DNA of 64,000 nt from Rhodocyclaceae bacterium (lineage in GTDB: Bacteria > Pseudomonadota > Gammaproteobacteria > Burkholderiales > Rhodocyclaceae). The notes under the pieces were generated by a model that had not been told where the DNA came from, did not search any database, and saw only the letters and a list, made by a program, of their open reading frames with translations. Positions 32,967 to 43,059 of this stretch are shown here, piece by piece (positions within the stretch are counted from its first letter, which is position 1; each line of letters begins with the position of its first letter). The DNA lies in NCBI GenBank assembly GCA_016721505.1, contig JADKHX010000012.1, positions 1-64,000 on the forward strand, in the 5' to 3' direction. A program made the position numbers and the translations under genes.

Positions 32967-33445
32967 ACGGTGACATTTTTTGGGCGACGAAATTCGTACA
33001 ACAACATCAACGCAACGCCGATCGTAATGGAAGAATCGGCGACATTGAAGGCAGGAAAATGATACCCGGCGTAATGGAAATCAAGGAAGTCGACCACCGC
33101 ATCGAAGCGCAAGCGGTCAATCAAATTGCCTGCCGCACCACCCAAAATGAGCGCCAGTGCGGCTGACATCAATCGCTCGGCAGTGTGTTGGCGCAACATG
33201 AAAATCAACCAAGTGCAAACGCTGATCGCCAATACAACGAAAAACCACTTCTGCCAACCACCTGCGCCGGCAAGAAAACTAAACGCTGCGCCGCTGTTCA
33301 TGACAAATACCAGATTGAAAAACGATGTCATCGGCTCGCTGTCAAACAATTGATAGCGTGCAGTAATCCACGCCTTGCTGAGTTGATCGGCGAGGACGAT
33401 GGCGGCGGATAGAGATAACCAGCGGAACATCAAGCCGCGAATCAT
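32963..33445 (-). CDS. lspA: Lipoprotein signal peptidase
   Basis: About 160 residues from [24 protein letters not shown]. Four membrane helices. The catalytic Asp motifs [26 protein letters not shown] and [11 protein letters not shown] are present. It removes signal peptides from prolipoproteins in the inner membrane. The ATG at 33445 overlaps the ileS stop; longer frames extend into ileS and are not needed. Confidence 0.95.
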   Translation of the reverse strand: MIRGLMFRWLSLSAAIVLADQLSKAWITARYQLFDSEPMTSFFNLVFVMNSGAAFSFLAGAGGWQKWFFVVLAISVCTWLIFMLRQHTAERLMSAALALILGGAAGNLIDRLRFDAVVDFLDFHYAGYHFPAFNVADSSITIGVALMLLYEFRRPKNVTV

Positions 33446-36339
33446 GCTGAAATGCGCGCCTCGCCCGCGCCAAACAAATTCGTCGTGCAGCGGCCACACA
33501 ATTCGGGATGTGCTGTGTCGTGCCCGACGTCACTACGCCAATGCCAGCAGCGCGTGCATTTGGTCTGCGCGCTAGGCGCGGCGGCGATGCATTGCTGACT
33601 CTCGTCGTCAACGCGGGTCAATGTCGTTTTGGAACAGACCAACACAAAACGCAAATCATCTCCGAGTGCAGCGAGTGCATCGTATCTTGCACCGCTTGCC
33701 TGCACCACAACTTCGGCTTGCAACGATGAGCCGATTTTTCCGGCCTCACGCAATCCTTCCAACACCTTAGTTGTCTCGCTTTTGAATTCGCGTATCGCCT
33801 GCCAATGGGCAATCAAGGTGGCCTCATCGGCAGCGGCAGGTAGTATATGCGGCGTGGCTAACATGACGCTCTCACGCGCATTTTCTTCATTGCCCGCAAT
33901 CGCCCAAATTTCCTCGGCGGTGAATGACAACACTGGTGCCATCAAGCGGGTGAGGGTTTGCACAATATGCCACAGCGCACTTTGCGCAGCACGGCGCGGA
34001 ACCGAATTTTCGGCGGTGGTATACAGCCTGTCTTTCAGAATGTCGAGATAGAACGAGCCCAAATCTTCGCTACAAAAATTTTGCAAAGCTTGGATGATTT
34101 TGTGAAATTCGAAGCTCGCGTAATCATCATCACACTGGGTTTGCAATTGACGCGTGATGGCCAGTGCGTAGCGATCAATTTCCAACCATTGCTCGGGCGG
34201 CAGCAAATCTTTTTCCGCATCAAAATCTGCCGTGTTGGCGAGCAAAAAGCGCAAGGTATTACGCAAGCGGCGATACACCTCGACCACCCGCGCGAGGATT
34301 TCCTTGGAGATAGAAAACTCGCTGGAATAATCGGATGCAGCCAGCCACAGCCGCAGAATTTCTACCCCCAGCGTGTTACCGACTTCCTGCGGCTCAATGC
34401 CGTTGCCAAGCGATTTACTCATCTTGCGGCCTTGTGCATCGACCGTGAAGCCGTGCGTCAGCAGCGAACTGTAGGGTGGTACGCCGTCAATTGCGCAGCC
34501 GGTGAGCAAAGAAGAATGAAACCAACCGCGATGTTGATCCGATCCTTCGAGATACATATCCGCATGCCGCCCAGATGTCGCGTGCGTGTCGGGATGCGAG
34601 CCGCGCAGCACATGCCAATGCGTGGTGCCGGAATCAAACCAGACATCGAGCGTGTCGTTGATTTTCTCGTAGTCAGCCGCATCGTCACCGAGAAATTCGG
34701 CTGCATCGGTGGCGAACCAAGCTTCGATTCCGGATTGCTCGACGCGCTGCGCGACGAGTTCCATCAATTCAACCGTGCGCGGATGCAATTCGCCGGTGGC
34801 TTTATGCAAGAAAAATGGAATTGGCACGCCCCAATTGCGCTGGCGCGAAATGCACCAGTCGGGGCGATTGGCAATCATAGCGCGCAGGCGCGCTTGACCC
34901 CAGCCTGGATAGAAGGCGGTGGTGTCGATGCCTGCCAACGCTAGCTCACGTAGCGTCGCACCTCCATTTGCTTCCGCTTGCGGAAGCTCACTAGTAGCCC
35001 CCGCCCGGGCGGGGGATGGGGGGTGGGGGAGTGATTTGCCGACAACATCCATACCCACGAACCACTGCGGTGTCGCTCGATAAATAATCGGCGTGCGATG
35101 CCGCCAGCAATGCATGTAGCTGTGGTTGATTTTTTCGTGGGCAAACAGTGCGCCGACTTCGCTGAGCTTTTCGACAATATGCGGATTAGCTTTCCAGATA
35201 TGCATGCCACCGAAGAAGGGCAGGTCGCTGGCATACACGCCGTTGGATTGCACAGGATTCAAAATGTCGTCAACAGTAAAGCCATTTTTGGTACAAGAAA
35301 TAAAGTCATCCACGCCATACGCCGGAGAGGAATGCACGATTCCGGTGCCTGCGTCGAGCGCGACGTATTCCGCGCACAACACTGGCGATCGCCGGTCATA
35401 AAACGGATGATGGAAAGCGATACCGGCAAGCGCTGCACCTTTGCAGGTCGCAATCACATTGCCTTCCAGCGCATAGCGCGTGAGGCAGCTGGCAACCAAA
35501 TCATTGGCTAAGACCAACAATCCGCGCGATGTTTCGACCAGCGCGTAATCAAATTCTGGATGCACATTGATCGCTTGGTTGGCCGGAATCGTCCACGGGG
35601 TGGTTGTCCAGATCACCGCATAAGCCTGCTTTGACAAGACTGGCAAACCAAAAGCGGCTGCCAATTCTTTCTGCTCCTTAGGGTCAGTGCATGGCAGGCC
35701 AACATCAATCGCCGGGCTTTGTTTGTCGGCGTATTCAACTTCTGCTTCGGCCAGCGACGAGCCGCAATCGAAACACCAATTGACTGGCTTCAAGCCTTTG
35801 AACACCCAACCCTGCTTGACCATTTCTGCCAGCGCACGAATCTCGCCCGCTTCGTTGGCGAAATCCATCGTCAGATACGGTCTATCCCAATCGCCTAAAA
35901 CGCCCAAGCGGATAAAACCCTTTTTCTGAATCTCAACTTGCTCAGCGGCGAAAGCGCGTGATAGCGCCCGCACTTTGTCGGCGGGCAAATTTTTTCCGTG
36001 CAGTACTTCAATCTTGTGTTCAATCGGCAAGCCGTGGCAATCCCAGCCTGGAACGTATGGCGCATCAAAACCAGCCAAAGTTTTCGAGCGCACGACAATA
36101 TCTTTGAGAATTTTATTAACCGCGTGTCCCAAATGAATATCGCCATTGGCATAGGGTGGGCCATCGTGCAAAACAAATCGCGGACGACCTTTGCTGGCTT
36201 CGCGAATTTTTTGGTAGAGATTTTTTTGCTGCCAGGCCGCCACCCAGCCCGGCTCGCGCTTGGCCAAATCGCCACGCATGGGGAAAGGCGTGTCGGGCAT
36301 GTTCAGCGTTTTCCGGTAATCGGTTTTTTGTTCAGTCAT
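33442..36339 (-). CDS. ileS: Isoleucyl-tRNA synthetase with in-frame insertion
   Basis: 965 residues, class I synthetase. HIGH-type motif [20 protein letters not shown], the CP1 editing domain, KMSKS in [11 protein letters not shown] and the C-terminal zinc-binding [12 protein letters not shown]...[10 protein letters not shown] are all present. About 29 residues ([21 protein letters not shown]...) are inserted near 436-465, between TPQWFVGMD and the LRELALAG...PGWGQARL segment. In relatives recalled from memory these are separated by only a few residues. The insert coincides with two perfect palindromes at DNA level. Everything else is colinear, so the enzyme is presumably active. Upstream of lspA in the usual order. 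Confidence 0.96.
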   Translation of the reverse strand: MTEQKTDYRKTLNMPDTPFPMRGDLAKREPGWVAAWQQKNLYQKIREASKGRPRFVLHDGPPYANGDIHLGHAVNKILKDIVVRSKTLAGFDAPYVPGWDCHGLPIEHKIEVLHGKNLPADKVRALSRAFAAEQVEIQKKGFIRLGVLGDWDRPYLTMDFANEAGEIRALAEMVKQGWVFKGLKPVNWCFDCGSSLAEAEVEYADKQSPAIDVGLPCTDPKEQKELAAAFGLPVLSKQAYAVIWTTTPWTIPANQAINVHPEFDYALVETSRGLLVLANDLVASCLTRYALEGNVIATCKGAALAGIAFHHPFYDRRSPVLCAEYVALDAGTGIVHSSPAYGVDDFISCTKNGFTVDDILNPVQSNGVYASDLPFFGGMHIWKANPHIVEKLSEVGALFAHEKINHSYMHCWRHRTPIIYRATPQWFVGMDVVGKSLPHPPSPARAGATSELPQAEANGGATLRELALAGIDTTAFYPGWGQARLRAMIANRPDWCISRQRNWGVPIPFFLHKATGELHPRTVELMELVAQRVEQSGIEAWFATDAAEFLGDDAADYEKINDTLDVWFDSGTTHWHVLRGSHPDTHATSGRHADMYLEGSDQHRGWFHSSLLTGCAIDGVPPYSSLLTHGFTVDAQGRKMSKSLGNGIEPQEVGNTLGVEILRLWLAASDYSSEFSISKEILARVVEVYRRLRNTLRFLLANTADFDAEKDLLPPEQWLEIDRYALAITRQLQTQCDDDYASFEFHKIIQALQNFCSEDLGSFYLDILKDRLYTTAENSVPRRAAQSALWHIVQTLTRLMAPVLSFTAEEIWAIAGNEENARESVMLATPHILPAAADEATLIAHWQAIREFKSETTKVLEGLREAGKIGSSLQAEVVVQASGARYDALAALGDDLRFVLVCSKTTLTRVDDESQQCIAAAPSAQTKCTRCWHWRSDVGHDTAHPELCGRCTTNLFGAGEARISA
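34947..35034. repeat. GC-rich palindromic insertion within ileS
   Basis: Two perfect palindromes, GCTTCCGC-TT-GCGGAAGC (34970-34987) and the 18-mer CCCCCGCCCGGGCGGGGG (34998-35015), are followed by a G-rich tract. Different in sequence from the four-hairpin family. In frame in IleS. Confidence 0.7.
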
Positions 36340-36370
36340 AAAATTTCACTCGCATTTCCATTTTCACTCG

Positions 36371-36397
36371 CGTCATTCCGGTGATGACCGGAATCCG
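36371..36397. repeat. REP-like palindrome
   Basis: GTCATTCCGG-TGATGA-CCGGAATCC, the widespread intergenic palindrome type, between ribF and ileS. Confidence 0.65.
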
Positions 36398-36402
36398 GCA
36401 GC

Positions 36403-37350
36403 TTAAGTATTTATCTTTGCAGCGGAAGTCATAGAAAAGAACTTGCGCACATTTTCAACATCACGGGCAATTTGTGCCTTCAGCAAATCAAGCGTCGCAT
36501 ATTTTTCTTCATCGCGCAGTTTATTTAAGAAGCTGACCGTCACTCGCTCGCCGTATACGTTCCGGTCAAAATCAAGCAGATGAATCTCTAACACCGGCTT
36601 CAAGCCATCGCCCACCGTAGGACGCACACCGAGACTCGCTGCACCGTGAATTTCGCTGTCACCCAGACCGGCAACGGTGACCGCGAACACGCCACTTAAG
36701 CTCAGGCGCGCATGCTTGATGGCAAGATTTAATGTCGGAAATCCCAAAGTGCGACCAAGTTTTTTGCCATGCATCACGCGCCCGCTGATGCGGTAGGGCT
36801 GACCGAGCAAAAGTGCCGCATGTGCCATATCGCCCGCCTGCAAGGCATTGCGCACCGCAGAGCTGGAAACGCGGGTGTTGTTTTGAGCGACGGTATTCAT
36901 TGCTTCGACACCAAATCGATGCTCGCCACCAGCGCGCTGGAGCAAAGCAAAATCACCCATTCGACCCTGACCAAAACGAAAATCGTCGCCGATCAGCAAA
37001 TGTCGAATCGACAAGCCACGCACCAAAATTTGTTCGATGAAGTCCTTGGCGCTCAAGCTGGAAAACGCCCGATTAAAACGCGCTACATAGACGCAATCGA
37101 CGCCACAGTCGGCAAGCAGCGCAAGCTTTTCACGCAAATTCGATAGCCGCGGCGGTGCAGTATCCGCTGCGAAAAATTCCCTTGGATGCGGCTCAAAAAT
37201 CAGCACCGTAGCAGGCAGCGCTACTTCGCGCGCCTTGTCTACCAGACGGCGTAGCAACGCGCGATGGCCTAAATGGACACCATCGAAATTGCCAATCGTG
37301 AGCACAGATGACATCTGGCTATGCGCCGGAACGCCGCGAAAAAACTGCAT
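36403..37350 (-). CDS. ribF: Bifunctional riboflavin kinase/FAD synthetase
   Basis: About 315 residues from MQFFRGVPAHSQMSSVLTIGNFDGVHLGH. The N-terminal nucleotidyltransferase has GNFDGVHLGHRALL and LLIGDDFRFGQGRMGDF. The C-terminal flavokinase has GRTLGFPTLNLAI. It makes FMN and FAD from riboflavin. The start at 37350 gives the usual MQ.FRG N-terminus; the longer frame to 37410 is not needed. Upstream of ileS, the conserved order. Confidence 0.96.
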   Translation of the reverse strand: MQFFRGVPAHSQMSSVLTIGNFDGVHLGHRALLRRLVDKAREVALPATVLIFEPHPREFFAADTAPPRLSNLREKLALLADCGVDCVYVARFNRAFSSLSAKDFIEQILVRGLSIRHLLIGDDFRFGQGRMGDFALLQRAGGEHRFGVEAMNTVAQNNTRVSSSAVRNALQAGDMAHAALLLGQPYRISGRVMHGKKLGRTLGFPTLNLAIKHARLSLSGVFAVTVAGLGDSEIHGAASLGVRPTVGDGLKPVLEIHLLDFDRNVYGERVTVSFLNKLRDEEKYATLDLLKAQIARDVENVRKFFSMTSAAKINT

Positions 37351-37459
37351 GGAATGATGGGAAATATTGCTGCGAGAGGGTGCACATTGTAACAGCCAAA
37401 GCCACGGCAAGCCTTGTCGTTGCTGGGGTTTGAGGTAACGATCCGTTAATCTATCCTGC

Positions 37460-38719
37460 TTACGTCACCCTCGGCTTCGCCAACGCCGGATTCTTTGCAA
37501 AATACCGCCGTATCCCTTTCATGATCGCTTCGGCAAGTTGATCTTGATATGCGTCATCGTTCAGTCGCTTTTCTTCTTCGGGGTTTGAGATGAATGCCGT
37601 CTCGACGAGGATGGACGGAATGTCCGGCGCTTTCAATACGGCGAATCCGGCTTGTTCTACCTGGCCTTTGTGCAAGGTGTTGATGCGCCCGATTTCGCCC
37701 AGCACGGCGTTGCCGAGTTTTAGGCTGTCATTGATGGTGGCGGTTTGCGAGAGGTCGAGCAAGGTGCGCGCGAGGTAGCGATCCTTGACCGAAAGATTCA
37801 CGCCGCCGATTAAGTCGGCCGCGTTTTCTTTGGTCGCCAGCCAGCGCGCGGCTGAGGATGAGGCACCGTTTTCTGACAAGACGAATACCGACGAGCCGCG
37901 TGCGCTGGGTTTGATGAATGCGTCGGCGTGCACGGAGACGAATAAATCGGCTTGCACGCCGCGCGCTTTCCTGACTCGCTCATGCAACGGAATAAAGAAA
38001 TCACCATCGCGCGTCAGCACTGTCCGCATGTTTGGTAGTTCGTCAATTTTTGCTTTTAGGCGACGTGCCACTTCTAGCGTCACGTTTTTCTCATAACTGC
38101 CGCCACGCCCAACTGCGCCAGGGTCTTCGCCACCATGACCGGGGTCGAGCACAACGGTCAACAGGCGCGAAACTTCGCCGGGCTTTTCGACATTCTTTGG
38201 TGGCGTTTCGGGGCGATGTTCCGTATGTTGCTCACCAGATTTTTCCAGCAACGCCATCAGCGGATCAATTGGCACCAGCGGGTACAAATCCAGTACCAAA
38301 CGATGACCGTACTCGCCTATTGGTTTGAGCGAAAAGACTTGCGGTTTCACTTCGCTCTTTAGCTCAATTACCAAGCGCACTACGCCAGGCTTATTGCGTC
38401 CGGCGCGAATCAATTTGATATACGGATCTGCCTCAATAATTTTTGAGGGTAGACTTTGCAGCACTGAATTAAATTCGATGCCTTCGATGTCCACCACAAG
38501 TCGCCACGGATCTTTGACCAACAGTTGGGTGAATTGAAGCGGCAAATCGTGCTCTAACGTGACGCGGGTGTAATCGGGTGCGGGCCAGACGCGCACGGCC
38601 AAAATACTCCCGGTTGACGGCGTGTTGCCAGCACCAACTGGCGAAACCAGTAAGGTCAGACTGGCGGCGGCGAACTTGAGTGCGGTGCGGCGGTCGGCGG
38701 AAAAATCGCTTTCAAACAT
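37460..38719 (-). CDS. amiC: N-acetylmuramoyl-L-alanine amidase AmiC
   Basis: 419 residues. A twin-arginine-type signal (SADRRTALKFAAASLTLLVSPVGA) is followed by an AMIN domain (VRVWPAPDYTRVTLEHDLPLQF, about 42-140) and a zinc-dependent Amidase_3 domain (VVLDPGHGGEDPGAVGRGG, with HxE/His/Glu ligands, to VETAFISNPEEEKRL). It cleaves septal peptidoglycan during cell separation. A short palindromic repeat encodes residues ~26-34 (SPVGAGNTP), exactly at the predicted signal cleavage and linker. It overlaps tsaE by 64 bases, the usual neighbour. Confidence 0.95.
   Translation of the reverse strand: MFESDFSADRRTALKFAAASLTLLVSPVGAGNTPSTGSILAVRVWPAPDYTRVTLEHDLPLQFTQLLVKDPWRLVVDIEGIEFNSVLQSLPSKIIEADPYIKLIRAGRNKPGVVRLVIELKSEVKPQVFSLKPIGEYGHRLVLDLYPLVPIDPLMALLEKSGEQHTEHRPETPPKNVEKPGEVSRLLTVVLDPGHGGEDPGAVGRGGSYEKNVTLEVARRLKAKIDELPNMRTVLTRDGDFFIPLHERVRKARGVQADLFVSVHADAFIKPSARGSSVFVLSENGASSSAARWLATKENAADLIGGVNLSVKDRYLARTLLDLSQTATINDSLKLGNAVLGEIGRINTLHKGQVEQAGFAVLKAPDIPSILVETAFISNPEEEKRLNDDAYQDQLAEAIMKGIRRYFAKNPALAKPRVT
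38616..38642 (+). repeat. Short-form palindromic repeat inside amiC
   Basis: GACGGCGTGTTGCCAGCACCAACTGGC; read antisense as PVGAGNT at the signal-peptide junction. Confidence 0.85.
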
Positions 38720-39204
38720 AGCTTGCCACGCGCAGTGTGGGCGACAAATTGCGCAATTCGTTTTGAATCATCAACATTGTTGCCATCGGTGTCGACTGAT
38801 AAAGAGATTTGCAAATCTGCTGCGGGAATATAGGGCGCAGCTTTGTCCGGCCATTCGACCAAACAGATTCCATTGCCATCGAAGTATTCATCCAATCCCG
38901 CATCGAGGTATTCTTCCGGCGCTATGAATCTATAAAAATCAAAGTGATAGAAGTTTAATCCAGAAATCGGGTGAACTTCAACCAAGGTATAGGTCGGACT
39001 CTTTACCGAGCCGGTTTCGCCCGCACTTTTGAGCATCGCGCGCACCAGCGTGGTCTTGCCGGCACCGAGATCGCCTTCCAACCAAATCACCATGCCGGGC
39101 GTGAGCTGCGCGCTCAAGGCCGCGCCGAGACTTTGTGTAGCCGCTTCGCTATCGAGGTTTAGTGTTCTACGCTCGGCAAGCTCGGTAAGATGTTTGTCAT
39201 GCAT
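38656..39204 (-). CDS. tsaE: tRNA threonylcarbamoyladenosine ATPase TsaE
   Basis: 182 residues. Walker A is WLEGDLGAGKTTLVRAML, then SVKSPTYTLVEVH (the TYTLV switch) and FYHFDFYRF with EYFDGNGICLVEWPDKA. It acts with TsaB and TsaD to make t6A37 on tRNAs. The C-terminal tail (FPPTAAPHSSSPPPV) is disordered and overlaps amiC. Its ATG shares the palindrome ATGCAT with the divergent queG start. Confidence 0.94.
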   Translation of the reverse strand: MHDKHLTELAERRTLNLDSEAATQSLGAALSAQLTPGMVIWLEGDLGAGKTTLVRAMLKSAGETGSVKSPTYTLVEVHPISGLNFYHFDFYRFIAPEEYLDAGLDEYFDGNGICLVEWPDKAAPYIPAADLQISLSVDTDGNNVDDSKRIAQFVAHTARGKLCLKAIFPPTAAPHSSSPPPV

Positions 39205-40317
39205 ACAAATGAACTGACTGCGCTAAAAGAAAAAATCCGTGAATGGGGGATGGCGCTCGGCTTTGATGCGATTGGATTTGCTGGAGTTGATTTGCCCGCC
39301 GCTGAAAATAATCTCGCCGCGTGGCTTGCGGCGGGTGCGCATGGGACAATGAATTATATGGCCGCGCATGGCAGCAAACGAACCCGCCCGAGTGAGTTGG
39401 TCGAAGGCACGCGCAGCGTGATTACGGCACGGATGAATTACGGCGACAGCGCCATCATGCCAAACACAGATGCCGATAAAGCCCAGATCGCTCGCTACGC
39501 CTTGGGGCGCGATTACCACAGCTTGCTGCGCGGGCGATTGCAAAAATTGGCGACACGTATCGAGGCCGCGGTGCCGACTTTTAGCTATCGTGTTTTCACT
39601 GATTCAGCACCGGTGATGGAAGTCGATTTGGCGGTGCAAAGTGGGATCGGCTGGCGTGGAAAAAATACTTTGTTGTTGGATCGCAATGCCGGCTCGTGGT
39701 TTTTTATTGGCGAGATTTATTGTTCCGAGGCATTTGTGCCGGATGCTCTGGTGACGGATCATTGCGGCACCTGCACCGCCTGCCTGGATGCGTGCCCGAC
39801 ACAGGCGTTTGATTCGGCCTACAAGCTCGATGCGCGGCGCTGTGTTTCGTATTTGACGATAGAAAACAAGGAAGAAATTCCGCTGGAATTTCGCGCTGCG
39901 ATGGGCAATCGAATGTACGGCTGCGATGATTGCCAATCCGTGTGTCCGTGGAATCGTTTTGCGCCCGACACGCGCGAAGCGGATTTCGCGGTGAGAAATG
40001 CGCTGGACAATTGTTCTTTGGCCGAACTGTTCGGCTGGAGCGAAGTGGAATTTGAATCACGCCTCGCTGGTTCGGCGATACGCCGGATCGGTTACGTGCG
40101 CTGGCTAAGAAATATCGCGGTGGCTTTGGGTAATGTGCCGGCGGATAGCGAAGCTAGTGTCGCGGCCATCGCAGCATTGAAATCACGCGCCGACTTTCCG
40201 TCGGAGCTAGTGCGCGAGCATGTCGCGTGGGCGCTGGCGCGTCACGGCGTTGACGGGTTACCAGTGGCGATAGGACGCGACGAATCGCTGCACCATTCAC
40301 TCCACGATCCGGGGTAG
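39199..40317 (+). CDS. queG: Epoxyqueuosine reductase
   Basis: About 372 residues. It is cobalamin-dependent, with two [4Fe-4S] clusters: CGTCTACLDACPTQAF and the second CDDCQSVCPWNRF. The N-terminal fold includes FDAIGFAGVDLP, and a HEAT-like helical C-terminus follows. It converts epoxyqueuosine to queuosine in tRNA. The 3' end overlaps the convergent sseA by 76 bases. The start at 39199 (MHTNELTALKEK) is preferred; 39190 adds three residues. Confidence 0.94.
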   Translation: MHTNELTALKEKIREWGMALGFDAIGFAGVDLPAAENNLAAWLAAGAHGTMNYMAAHGSKRTRPSELVEGTRSVITARMNYGDSAIMPNTDADKAQIARYALGRDYHSLLRGRLQKLATRIEAAVPTFSYRVFTDSAPVMEVDLAVQSGIGWRGKNTLLLDRNAGSWFFIGEIYCSEAFVPDALVTDHCGTCTACLDACPTQAFDSAYKLDARRCVSYLTIENKEEIPLEFRAAMGNRMYGCDDCQSVCPWNRFAPDTREADFAVRNALDNCSLAELFGWSEVEFESRLAGSAIRRIGYVRWLRNIAVALGNVPADSEASVAAIAALKSRADFPSELVREHVAWALARHGVDGLPVAIGRDESLHHSLHDPG

Positions 40318-41096
40318 AGCCGCGAGCCTGTCAGCCCTGCAATTTCCATTGCCAGCAAGTTGTGACAAGCCGTCACGCCGGAACCGCATTGATGCACGAC
40401 GTTGCCTGACTTGGTATCACCAAGGAGCGCTGAAAACTCCACACGCAAAGCGTCGACGGATTTGAAGCAGCCGCTTGCTGAGTCCAGGTTATTTTGGAAA
40501 AAACGATTGTTCGCGCCAGGAATATGTCCGGCAACGGGATCTATCGTTTCATTGCGACCAGCAAAACGCTCGGCGCTACGTGCGTCAACCACCTGGAATT
40601 GCATAGTTTGAATATTGGCCAGTACGGCGGCGGTATCAACAGGTGTTGGGTAGCTCGAAAGAATTACACGCAGATCGCCAGCGGTCGGTTTTGGCACATC
40701 GGTAACCAGCGCAAATCCGGCTTTTTGCCAAGCACCGATGCCGCCATCCAACACGGCGACTTTGTCATGACCGATCCAGCGCAGCATCCACCAAAGCCGT
40801 GATGCATAGACGCCACCTTGCCCGTCGTACGCCACCACTTGCGTTTGCGAATCCACCCCAAGCGCGGCCATACGCGTCGCGAAAACTTCGGCATCCGGCA
40901 GCGGATGACGGCCGTTGCGTCCGGTCATCGCAGCAGACAAATCGTGATCTAAATGCAGATGAATTGCGTGCGGGATGTGGCCGATATCGTAAGCTGCACG
41001 TCCCGCATTGGGATTCATCAAATCATGACGGCAATCGAAAATTCGCCAATTTGGATTTGCCGCAACTTGTGCTGCGCTGACTAACAGACCGGTCAT
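40242..41096 (-). CDS. sseA: Thiosulfate/3-mercaptopyruvate sulfurtransferase
   Basis: 284 residues, two rhodanese domains. The C-terminal one carries the catalytic loop HQCGSGVTACHNL, whose CGSGVTAC sequence is the SseA (3-mercaptopyruvate) type rather than CRKGVT. The N-terminal domain has FDCRHDLMNPNAGRAAYDIGHIPHAIHL. It moves sulfane sulfur from mercaptopyruvate to acceptors. Immediately downstream of the STAS-like gene with no gap; convergent overlap with queG. Confidence 0.93.
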   Translation of the reverse strand: MTGLLVSAAQVAANPNWRIFDCRHDLMNPNAGRAAYDIGHIPHAIHLHLDHDLSAAMTGRNGRHPLPDAEVFATRMAALGVDSQTQVVAYDGQGGVYASRLWWMLRWIGHDKVAVLDGGIGAWQKAGFALVTDVPKPTAGDLRVILSSYPTPVDTAAVLANIQTMQFQVVDARSAERFAGRNETIDPVAGHIPGANNRFFQNNLDSASGCFKSVDALRVEFSALLGDTKSGNVVHQCGSGVTACHNLLAMEIAGLTGSRLYPGSWSEWCSDSSRPIATGNPSTP

Positions 41097-41444
41097 TTAG
41101 TTGTCATCCACCCAAGCTTGCGCTTCGGCGATATCGCTGAACACGCGCAAATCGGCATTCACAAAAAGTTGTTGCAACCATGCGCTCCACGCCACCCATT
41201 GGCTATTGGTCACCACCGCGATGCGATCAAAATCACCGGCGTGTTGACGCGAAAACTGTACTTCTTCCCACGCCATATCGACAGTGAAATCCAACATCTC
41301 GCGCAAATCCATGAGCAGGCGAACAGGTCCGGCGAATTGGATTTTGTACAACACCAATTCCTCAAATTCCTTGAAATCTGCCAAGGTGAATTCACCCAAG
41401 GTTGCGATGGTGACTAGTTGATTGCGGTGATCTATCGTAATCAT
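41097..41444 (-). CDS. STAS/SEC14-like domain protein
   Basis: 115 residues. MITIDHRNQLVTIATLGEFTLADFKEFEELV followed by VRLLMDLREMLDFTVDMAWEEVQFSRQH and IAVVTNSQWVAWSAWLQQLF matches the SpoIIAA-like (STAS/SEC14) family of small cytosolic proteins with a hydrophobic pocket. Function unknown. It ends exactly one base before the sseA start and is probably co-transcribed with it. Confidence 0.8.
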   Translation of the reverse strand: MITIDHRNQLVTIATLGEFTLADFKEFEELVLYKIQFAGPVRLLMDLREMLDFTVDMAWEEVQFSRQHAGDFDRIAVVTNSQWVAWSAWLQQLFVNADLRVFSDIAEAQAWVDDN

Positions 41445-41485
41445 GGCGTTTCCTTTTTTTCAGCATAGTCATTGAGAATTCCGCC

Positions 41486-41525
41486 AGAAAAACAACGAGC
41501 CCGCTGCGTTTGCTCGGCGGGCTCG
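41486..41525 (-). terminator. Terminator of the HU gene
   Basis: CGAGCCCGC ... GCGGGCTCG; on the minus strand it is followed by TTGTTTTTC. Confidence 0.85.
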
Positions 41526-41554
41526 AATATGAAGCGGGTACAGCTTTGCAGTTA

Positions 41555-41854
41555 CTATTTTTTCGCGGCGGCCTTTTTCTTGCCAGAAACCGCTTGTTTG
41601 AATCCGCTACCAGCCGAAAATTTAGGCACGGTCGTGGCGGCAATCTTTAGCGCCTCGCCCGTCTTGGGGTTCTTGCCAGTACGTGCTGCGCGTTTGGCGG
41701 GCTTAAAGGTACCGAAGCCAACCAGAGTTACTGGGTCGCCCTTGGACACGGCTTTGACAATCGCGGCAGTTACGCCATCAATTGCTTTGGCAGCTTGGGC
41801 TTTGGTAATGTCGGCGGCCTTGACGATCGCTTCAATCAATTCAGCTTTGTTCAT
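41555..41854 (-). CDS. hup: HU-family DNA-binding protein
   Basis: 99 residues. MNKAELIEAIVKAADITKAQAAKAIDG, VTLVGFGTFKPAKRAARTGKNPKTGE and a Lys/Ala tail (SGKKKAAAKK). The beta-arm RTGKNPKTGE is the HU signature; the Lys-rich tail is common in betaproteobacterial HU. A nucleoid protein that bends DNA. Monocistronic with its own terminator. GGAGGAAACAAC before the ATG is a strong ribosome-binding site, as expected for an abundant protein. Confidence 0.95.
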   Translation of the reverse strand: MNKAELIEAIVKAADITKAQAAKAIDGVTAAIVKAVSKGDPVTLVGFGTFKPAKRAARTGKNPKTGEALKIAATTVPKFSAGSGFKQAVSGKKKAAAKK

Positions 41855-41958
41855 AAGTTGTTTCCTCCAATTTGGTAGCGGACAATCCGCATGAATCTGA
41901 TTCTAAACCCCATTACACAGGGGCTTGCAAGCACTTTTTGAGAAAATTGCGAGAGCAA

Positions 41959-43059
41959 CTAGTTGGTCGACTCAATAATGCCACCACCCAAACAAACCCG
42001 TGACTCATATACGACCACCGATTGCCCGGGAGTCACGGCCCATTGTGGTGCAGCAAAAACGACTTCGCATTGATCTGCATCAATCTGTTCAATTTGACAT
42101 GCGCCATCGGCTTGGCGATAACGGCTCTTGGCCGCATAAACCCAGTGCCGACGAGGTTCGCGCGGCGATATCCAAGACAGGTTTGTAGCTTTGAGCGACA
42201 TCGAAAACAGCGCCGCGTGATCGTGTCCTTGCACAACGATCAGACGATTATTGAGCATGTCTTTTGCAGCAACAAACCACGGTTCTTCGGTTGCACCTTT
42301 GACACCGCCAATGCCCAAACCTTCGCGCTGACCGAGTGTGTAGTAAGCCAGTCCATCGTGCTTGCCAATAACTTTGTCACTGCCAAGCTGGCGAATTTCG
42401 CCCGGATTGCGCGGCAGGTATTGCGCGAGAAACTCGCGGAACGGCCGCTCGCCGATAAAACAAATTCCGGTCGAATCTTTACGCGCATGATTGGGCAAAC
42501 CCGCGTCCAGCGCAATTTGCCGTACCTCGCGTTTGTACAAATGCCCAATCGGAAAGAGTGTTTTAGATAGTTGGGTTTGGTTCAGCCGATGCAAGAAATA
42601 ACTTTGATCCTTGTTACCATCTTCGCCGCGCAGCAATTGCCATTCGCTGCCCAGCGCGCCGGTGAATTCGCGCACTTGCGCGTAATGTCCTGTGGCGATT
42701 TTCTGCGCACCCATGCGCAATGCGTGATCCAAAAAGGCTTTGAATTTAATCTCGGAATTGCACAGTACATCCGGGTTCGGCGTGCGTCCAGCTTGGTATT
42801 CGTGCAAGAAATCAGCAAACACACGCTGGCGATATTCTTCAGCGAAATTCACCGCCTCGAAATCAATCCCGATGACATCTGCGACCGCCGCAGCATCAAC
42901 CAAATCCTGACGTGACGCGCAATATTCATCATCGTCATCGCCTTCCCAATTTTTCATGAAAATGCCGATAACTTCATAACCTTGTTGCTTCAACAACAAA
43001 GCCGCAACAGCAGAATCGACACCGCCAGAAAGTCCAACGATTACGCGAGGTTTTGACAT
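41959..43059 (-). CDS. mnmA: tRNA 2-thiouridylase MnmA
   Basis: About 366 residues from [23 protein letters not shown]. The PP-loop SGGVDS activates tRNA with ATP. The two catalytic cysteines lie in [14 protein letters not shown] and [12 protein letters not shown]. It makes the s2U34 modification of Lys, Glu and Gln tRNAs. Its ATG overlaps the stop of the upstream Nudix gene, a frequent pairing; longer frames are not needed. Confidence 0.96.
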   Translation of the reverse strand: MSKPRVIVGLSGGVDSAVAALLLKQQGYEVIGIFMKNWEGDDDDEYCASRQDLVDAAAVADVIGIDFEAVNFAEEYRQRVFADFLHEYQAGRTPNPDVLCNSEIKFKAFLDHALRMGAQKIATGHYAQVREFTGALGSEWQLLRGEDGNKDQSYFLHRLNQTQLSKTLFPIGHLYKREVRQIALDAGLPNHARKDSTGICFIGERPFREFLAQYLPRNPGEIRQLGSDKVIGKHDGLAYYTLGQREGLGIGGVKGATEEPWFVAAKDMLNNRLIVVQGHDHAALFSMSLKATNLSWISPREPRRHWVYAAKSRYRQADGACQIEQIDADQCEVVFAAPQWAVTPGQSVVVYESRVCLGGGIIESTN

